Assembly: GCA_013399855.1 (NCBI GenBank)
Contig: VXAY01005972.1
Location: 1 to 64,000 of the forward strand
DNA from: Oxyruncus cristatus
Lineage: Eukaryota; Chordata; Aves; Passeriformes; Cotingidae
Length of the DNA: 64,000 nt
Reading direction: 5' to 3'
A program made the translations under genes and the position numbers. How positions within the stretch are numbered: the stretch's first letter is position 1; the number at the start of each line of letters is the position of its first letter. This document shows positions 57,439 to 64,000 of this stretch, one piece after another. The notes under the pieces were generated by a model, which saw only the letters and a list, made by a program, of their open reading frames with translations, was not told the origin of the DNA and ran no database searches.

Positions 57439-60400
57439 GTAGGTGTTCAGTCAGTAGAGTGCATGGAAATAATTGATAGTTTTAATGTGTCATTAGACAC
57501 ATTAGTGTTGCATCCTAAGGATTCGTAGACAGTTTTGTTCTGATATGGTTGGGAAGCATGATTTTATTAAATAAGGAAGATGGACCTTCCTAAACTGTCA
57601 AAGCACATAAATATTTCTTGGGGTCAAATCATGGACAGGGTGCTAGGCTTGATTATACAGTTAGTGAATAACCTCATTGTGGGTTCTTCACAGAAAGGAT
57701 CCATTATCTGATACAATTACTATCAGCCAAAGGCTTATGGTTTCTGAAGTCAAAGCACTGCAACGCAGATTCGTGCACATGCATGTTAGTGCTTTATACG
57801 TCATGGCTTCTGCCTAAGCAATATGAATTCACTTCTCATAAATCATTCCAGCTTTCACTACCACCAGGTGAAACTGTTAGGCTGTCACACCAGACTTCAG
57901 AGAGTAGGACAACGTACTGTAACATGGACCCTAAACTCCCTCTCCGTGTACTCTCATTTCCGATAGTATGTCAGTACAAAATGTCCTTGTGAAGACTTTA
58001 GGTGAAACTTAATTGTTGCTCATCAAAAACTCACAGCCAAAAAGTGAAGGACGCAAATACGTAGTTACCAGTGGGAAATAATTTCTCACAAAATAGAAAT
58101 GTTTTGTAACAAAAAAAAAAGCTGTTAGCTAGTCAGTTCTCGTAATGGATCCACAACATACTTTTAAAAGATGAATCTAGGAATGAAAATTGCTAGTTAC
58201 TAAAAATAACAGGTTTAGCAGAGATACTGGTTTTATGATCCTGTATAAGGCTAAATAATTCTCCTTATCTCCCCTGTTCCAGTAAATGATTTCTGTTTAT
58301 TTCTCAGAGGAAGGAAGTTTCCTTGTCCTCTCTTTTCTTTCAGTAACATCCAATCAGGAGTACATAACTACCTTTTATTTCACAGTCCAACCAATTAACA
58401 TTTCTAATTAAATTCAGACTGGCTTTCTAAGATGTGTTTAGATTTGTGGAAGTGAAGGTTGTTGCTGAAAGGAGCAGGCCTGCCCTGCCCCAGCAGTGTA
58501 CTTCTTCCTTCTCTTATGCTAACAGTAGCCCACATGTAATAATGGGGGATCTGCTTTATGGGACTCATTTTGGAAAGCACAACTGAAGTAAGAGCTAGAT
58601 CTTCAGCTGGATGAGTTTGTAAATTCCCTAGTCTGGCTTACCATTTGATCCCCGAATGCCATGGAATGGGAAATGATGGGAACGCACAAAACAAGCCAAT
58701 GAGAACAAGGGCAGTTTAACTATCTGTGGAACGGCATAAGTGTTCTCAACTTGCATTTAACCTTAAAGTTTAGTGTTTGTCTTTCAGACTTGAGGAAGGG
58801 CCTCTTTGCCAAAAATGTTGCCTTTTTTTCCCCCCCAGGCTATTAGGTATAATAAAGGGTACTGTTTTCACAGACTTCCAAAAAGCTTTGCCTCTTACAT
58901 TCTCAAACCATCATAAACAACCGCATTCTGAAAAGAATCTGGCTTATTGTAATAAGTAAGAGTTGATCAGTTGGAATTGTGATGCTGCTGAATTTTGCAG
59001 TTAATTTTTATAGTTGCAGCAGTGGGTTTCTTGGAACAGAGCTCTTTCAGGCCATGCAGTTTTTGCCTGTGAAATAGCCATATTTATGTTCTGCTTAACT
59101 CTTGCAATAAATAGTATTCTATCAAATGACCATTACACAGCTGTTTGTGAGCAATAAGATTATTTGTTACCGAGCAGTTACTGTTGTTGTAGGCTTGCAG
59201 TGGCAATCTCACAGTCTTCTGTTGCTGAGAGGTTTTAGCCTTACAGAGGAATCAGTTTAGTGTCACTAAGTGTATATATTTCCAGTGGGATAGGACTGCC
59301 GTAGGTATTTTCTTGCCCGACTGACTTGAGCTTGTGTGAAAATGATGAATGCTGTTGGAAGAAGTTTAGGAGACGAACAAGAATGTGTGTTGTATCCCTT
59401 CTTCATCATCATCATGGCTAGGCTTCACGAACAAAGATCAGAGAAGGACTCTACCCACGCTTGCTACAAGCGTGTCGATGGCTAAAAAGGCCAGTGCAAG
59501 ATAGACAAGTCCATTTGCAAAAGGCACAGTGGAAAGTCTCCTGAGGTGGTATTGGCAAGACTCGGTTCTTCCTGCATTGTCTTTTCTCCTCAGAAATAAA
59601 TAGACAAGACATAACTTTTTACTGCCGTTTTTTGCTTTTCTCTATTAAACCTGCTTATGACATTGTATCTCTGTGGATTTCCATGGACTTTTTAATGATG
59701 TGATCTCATTTTTATATAGGCCTTATAACATCTTGGTTCATATACATTAAAAATCCATGCTTAATTGATACTGGCTTCTTAACATATCATCTGACTATAT
59801 CAGCATCATAACTGTCTTCTCAGAGTGTAAGTATGTGAACGAGTTTGTGTAGGCAGCCTGACTTGATAAGGTCGTGTGATGTCTATTCTGAATAGGCATT
59901 TCATCACCATGTGTGTGTATTTTTAGAATTATTACTGTCTAAAAGTGAACACAGTTGGAACAAGTCAAGTTGCCTTGGAAAAGGAGCATCCACATGCAGA
60001 AAAGGAAAAAGAAAGTTTAATTTAAATTTTACATGAGAGTGGTTGTGCTATATCACACTGAAGACCCATCTACTATCTAGTTTCTGGCAGTGACCAAGAA
60101 CAGCTGGGAAAGTACCTAAAACCAGATGTATGAAAAGCTGCAGTTCCCCCTGTTTTCATCCATTTCCTGGAATCTACAGTGTAGACAGACTTCCTGACCC
60201 TGAGAGCAGGGTAGGGTTGAGTTCCCATGTTACTAGCTAATAATTTTGAATCTAGCTTTGTGAATTCATTCAATAAAATAGACTTTGAATTAAGCAGAAA
60301 TCAAATGTAATTTTTTCCATGTTCACTGAACCCAAGGTAACTTGGAAGATGACATAGATAATCTTAGATTTGTTCCAGGAAATCAGTGTATCAGGTTCAT

Positions 60401-63400
60401 ATTCCTGATATAGAGCACTTATTTCCTAGTTATTTGTTATGGAAACTCATACTTGATCCTGTGAAGTACTTTTTGTCTCTCACTGTCACAGACAGGATGT
60501 GGGACTGTGTAGACAACATATCTGCTTCAGAATGATAATTCCTAGTGAGAGACAAAGAAAAAAAATTAAAGCTATTGGGAATTTCTGTAAGCTTTCTTCT
60601 TATTGTTTAATATTGATTATTCCCCTTAAAGTTACTCCATTTAATATCTGAGCAGTTCAACCACTGCTTCATCTCCTATTCTGCATCAGAAAATAGTTTT
60701 GCTATGATCCAGTCCATCGTAAAGTTGCTTATTCCTTCAGTGTAGCAACTGGTATAAGTATATATATATATGGAATTATGTATGTATAAGTGCTATACTT
60801 TCTTGAAGTTAAGACTTAGCAGCAATGCCTTTGGTCTGTGATTTTTCTGTTGCTCTGTCATCATATTTGTACAACACAGCTCCTTGTCTGATGAAGTTTG
60901 ACAAATACTTACTATTCCTTACATTTTTCTTCAAAATTGTACTTTGTAAAAATACCAGAAACAGTTTGAGGTGGACTAAATAACACTTTAAAGGTCTAAC
61001 CAAATACATTCTGCTTTTAACAAATAGTATCATAGAAGAGCCCAGATTGGAAGGGACCTTGAAAGATCTTCTAGTCCAGGGTTTTGTGGGAAAGGTTTTG
61101 TGCGTCTAGATGAGGTTATTAGCATACTGTCCAGTCACATCTTGAAAACCTCCAGCAATGGGAACTCTGTCACATCCCCAGTGAGGTTGTTCCAGTGAAT
61201 GATTGTTCTTACTGTAAATAAATTTTCTTACATTGCTACCTATTTAAGACTGAGTTGAAATGGTTGTTCCAAGGATCTCAGTTTCATTGTCTTTCAGACC
61301 CTGATATAGAACTCACAAACACATTAATGTTTTAATGCTTGGTTGTAATTTGTTTAGCATAACTCAGTTCCTAATAATAAGGCAATTTCTAGATAATTTG
61401 AACCTCATCCCTCTTTAACTAACTCTGCACATACAGCCAGGGATTATTTTGGTGATAGTTATTCCAGAGAAAATGTCTGTTGTCTTTGAACTGATTTTGA
61501 CATTATTTAGATCAAGGTCACCACGACAAGGCAGTTGTGATACTCCTCTACACAGCAGAATCTGTAATGCATTTGGATTAGTAGCAGTGACTGCCTAAAC
61601 CATGTTTGGGGTCTGACGCTAGATGTCACACTAAGCAAACTATTGAATCGGCCTCATCAGTGAGGTGAAGCCATTTGTTTTTAAAAAGTATAAGAAATTT
61701 GAGGTCTCCCCTTGTGGAACCACGATGGAGTACAGACACTGAAATGGATGCTAGAACGATGAGATGGGAGAAGTAGGTTCACTGTGATCTGGAGGCACAA
61801 CTTGTCATACTAATTATCACCATTTTAGTCTCTTTCTTTTATATTATATTTTTTAGTAAATCAACCATTACACCATCTGGTCTTTAAATAACAGGGTTGA
61901 TGAAACTGCCCTCTAACAGTAGGTGACCATTGCAGCTAAGCTAATTAATGGCTAGTAGCCACTGAACTGTGCAGTCCCACACCTGTCTTTTCCTTGCATT
62001 GTTTTCTCTTTCTCCCTGTGCCGGAACTCATGCTTCTCTGAACTCCCTGTAATCCAGTTTAGGAAGCTAAGCTGACATAAGAATAACTCTAGAGGAAAGA
62101 AAAATCTATTTTCTGCCTCTTCAGTCCCTTGAACCTGAGATCAGTGTGAGGGCAAGCAGAAGGGACAAGTATGGAACATGGGAAGGAGCAGAACCTCCCA
62201 TACCTGCACCAAAAGCCATTATGTTAGCTTAGCTGCAACAGCAAACTTTTTATCCCCAGGGCTTCTGTGAGGCAAAATACATTTTCAGTCTGTACTGGAA
62301 GCTTGTGACTTCCATTTTTAAAAAAGCTTGTATGCTTGAAAGCTTGCCTGGTTGATTTTTCTTCCAATTAAGCTGTCTGCTAGCTTAATGAAAGTGACTA
62401 CCTTCTCCTACAAGCCTTTGTCTTTCATATACTGTGTTGTTCTGGATGAGTTATGGCATTCATAAGGTGCTGAAGTTACAGTGCTCAAAAGCTATATTTC
62501 TAAGCAAAGTCTGTTTTCTATCATACTGTATGCACGTGCTTCACTCCATGTAAGTTTAGGGTGTTTTACCTTTAGGGCCATGGCTAAGACTAACATCTGT
62601 CAATACCTCTTACACGGTAAAAGTAGTAAAAAAAGTAACCCAGCTGTTTCATTTACGTGGTTTCTGAAATTCATAGGATAAAGCTGCTTAGTGCATCTCT
62701 CTCATGCATTGTTTGCAATTAATGTTCTGCTGTCATGATTATTTTGTTCTTTTGTATATTCCTCATCTAGTTCCTTAACTATCAGAATGGCACATGAAAA
62801 TATCAGACACCCATATGTATGTAGCTCCCTGGTATGCCAAAAACCATTTTTTGTCACTCAGTATGACAGAATGAAATGTCACTTGAGATATCACTGTGTT
62901 CATGAGCTTGGATATTACTACGTTTGGGTATGTGTAATAATCAGCCTTGCATAATTTAAGTTGACATCTGTGTGGAATGGAAATGCAAATGCTTCAGATA
63001 ATGTGAAACTAAAGTATTCAAACATGATGAATGTCTTTTCCATTCTCTATAGTTACTACTTCCCTGTGTGAAAGTAAAATATTAAAACAAGCAACAAAAA
63101 AAAAAAAGGCTGGGTGTTATGCTTGTACTTTATGTGATCATAAAAAGGATAATTAATCTCTTCAGAAGACTTTTTTTATTGCATAAATTCAGGTGATTAA
63201 GGGAAAATTGCTCTGGGCCTGAAATCACATGGTGGTCACCCAACTGTTTTGTAAATAACACCTTACTACTGCTGTAGCAGCAACCCCCTTTTTTACAGTT
63301 CTTCCTTTTTAAGAATTCAGAATGCAAAGAACAGATGGGAGGAACTATGGGCATGCTTTTGGGGTTGGCAGTCCCATTTGCTGTCTTTATGTCTTTTGAT

Positions 63401-64000
63401 ATGGGCTTATAGTTTAGAAGAGATTGAGAACCAATAAATTGTTGCAACAGCCTTTGTGCCTATTGCTATTATTAAAACCTTTAACCATTGCAGTAAGGAG
63501 ATCTGAATCAAGTCCCATCTGTTAGCTTAATTGGAGTGCTTTCTGATTTATAGACTGGATAGCATAGGTACTGTCAGAATCTAGCCTGTGTTTTTGTTTT
63601 AACTGTAAGGAAGAGAAATTTCTAAAGGCTTGAAGTGACTGAGTGCCAACACAGTAGCCAAAAGTGAGCACAATGAGGTCCTACTTCATAGTGTACAAAA
63701 CCTGAGCACAGCTGGCTTTTCTGCATCTCTATACTTCATGTAGTGGAGTGATTCTCTTCCAGCCAGCTTCAGGCTCCTTAGTTTCTCAACTGGTGAAAGA
63801 TGCTAATTTAAGGCCTCAGTCTTCATCTTTAGCTTGAACAAGCTTCACTCATCTTACTAGACTACATTTTGATGAGCTGTTCATCAAAAGTGCCCCCATG
63901 GTACAACACAAGTTACAAAGGCTGTGTTGTAGCCAGGAACAAAAATCTCAAGCCCTTCCTTCCCATCTGCACCGCTGAAGCAGGGATTCCGGTTGCCTGG
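57439..64000 (+). other. FAM114A1: FAM114A1 intron, unfinished at window end
   Basis: About 6.5 kb in which I could not find the next FAM114A1 exon, expected to continue with a GHGLTAVKEKAG-type sequence. It contains a diverged CR1 tail (61020-61300), a short (TA)n tract near 60758 and a poly(A) run near 63092. No other gene is supported. Confidence 0.6.
61020..61300 (-). mobile_element. CR1 LINE 3' tail, antisense, old copy
   Basis: The plus strand reads ATCATAGAAGAGCCCAGATT, then GGAAGGGACCTTGAAAGATC and CTCCAGCAATGGGAACTCTG, the reverse complement of a CR1 3' end. It is more diverged than the other copies in the window. Confidence 0.8.

Noticed and set aside
1..64000. tRNA, rRNA, CRISPR arrays, bacterial-type operons or ribosome-binding sites
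   Set aside because: None seen; the window is vertebrate nuclear DNA with spliced genes.

Overview
The window is avian genomic DNA. The evidence is a Kruppel-like factor 3 gene, two tandem TLR1-family genes of the kind birds carry, the start of FAM114A1, and several CR1 (chicken repeat 1) LINE tails plus avian LTRs. The order KLF3 - TLR1 cluster - FAM114A1 is the conserved vertebrate order around the TLR1/6/10 locus. The LTR families look more like those of non-galliform birds, but I cannot name the species.

Layout. From 1 to about 570 is a CpG-rich promoter with the probable non-coding first exon of KLF3 (+). KLF3 coding exons lie at 10524-10580, 17257-17752, 18629-18779, 23151-23311 and 24370-24551. 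They splice in phase to a 348-residue repressor with SUMO sites, a CtBP motif and three C2H2 fingers. A long 3' UTR probably ends near the AATAAA at 28571. From 28.6 to 33.7 kb there is no recognised gene, only a CR1 copy and a possible LTR fragment.

Two intact TLR genes follow on the minus strand, each with its coding sequence in one exon: TLR1A (33679-36108, 809 aa) and TLR1B (44732-46690, 652 aa). Between them lie one probable 1-kb LTR and a clean solo LTR with a 5-bp target duplication. The two genes share a 1211-bp block with only four base differences. It covers the C-terminal LRRs, transmembrane segment and TIR domain, while their N-terminal halves and extreme C-termini differ. This is a textbook gene-conversion tract.

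From 46.8 to 53.3 kb is intergenic DNA with two CR1 copies, the second ending exactly where the CpG island of FAM114A1 (+) begins (about 53342-54340). FAM114A1 coding exons are at 56221-56562 and 57351-57438; the rest lies beyond the window. In its first intron, on the opposite strand, sits an unexplained 62-codon open segment (55297-55486) with an acceptor-like site upstream, a stop and an AATAAA 45 bp downstream. It looks like the last exon of an unidentified gene and is the least explained signal here.

Functionally, the TLR1-type receptors are cell-surface partners of TLR2 for lipopeptide sensing. KLF3 is a nuclear CACCC-box repressor and FAM114A1 a cytoplasmic protein, so the genes are neighbours by ancient synteny rather than by shared pathway. 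All splice sites and homologies were read by eye; no alignment or database search was run.
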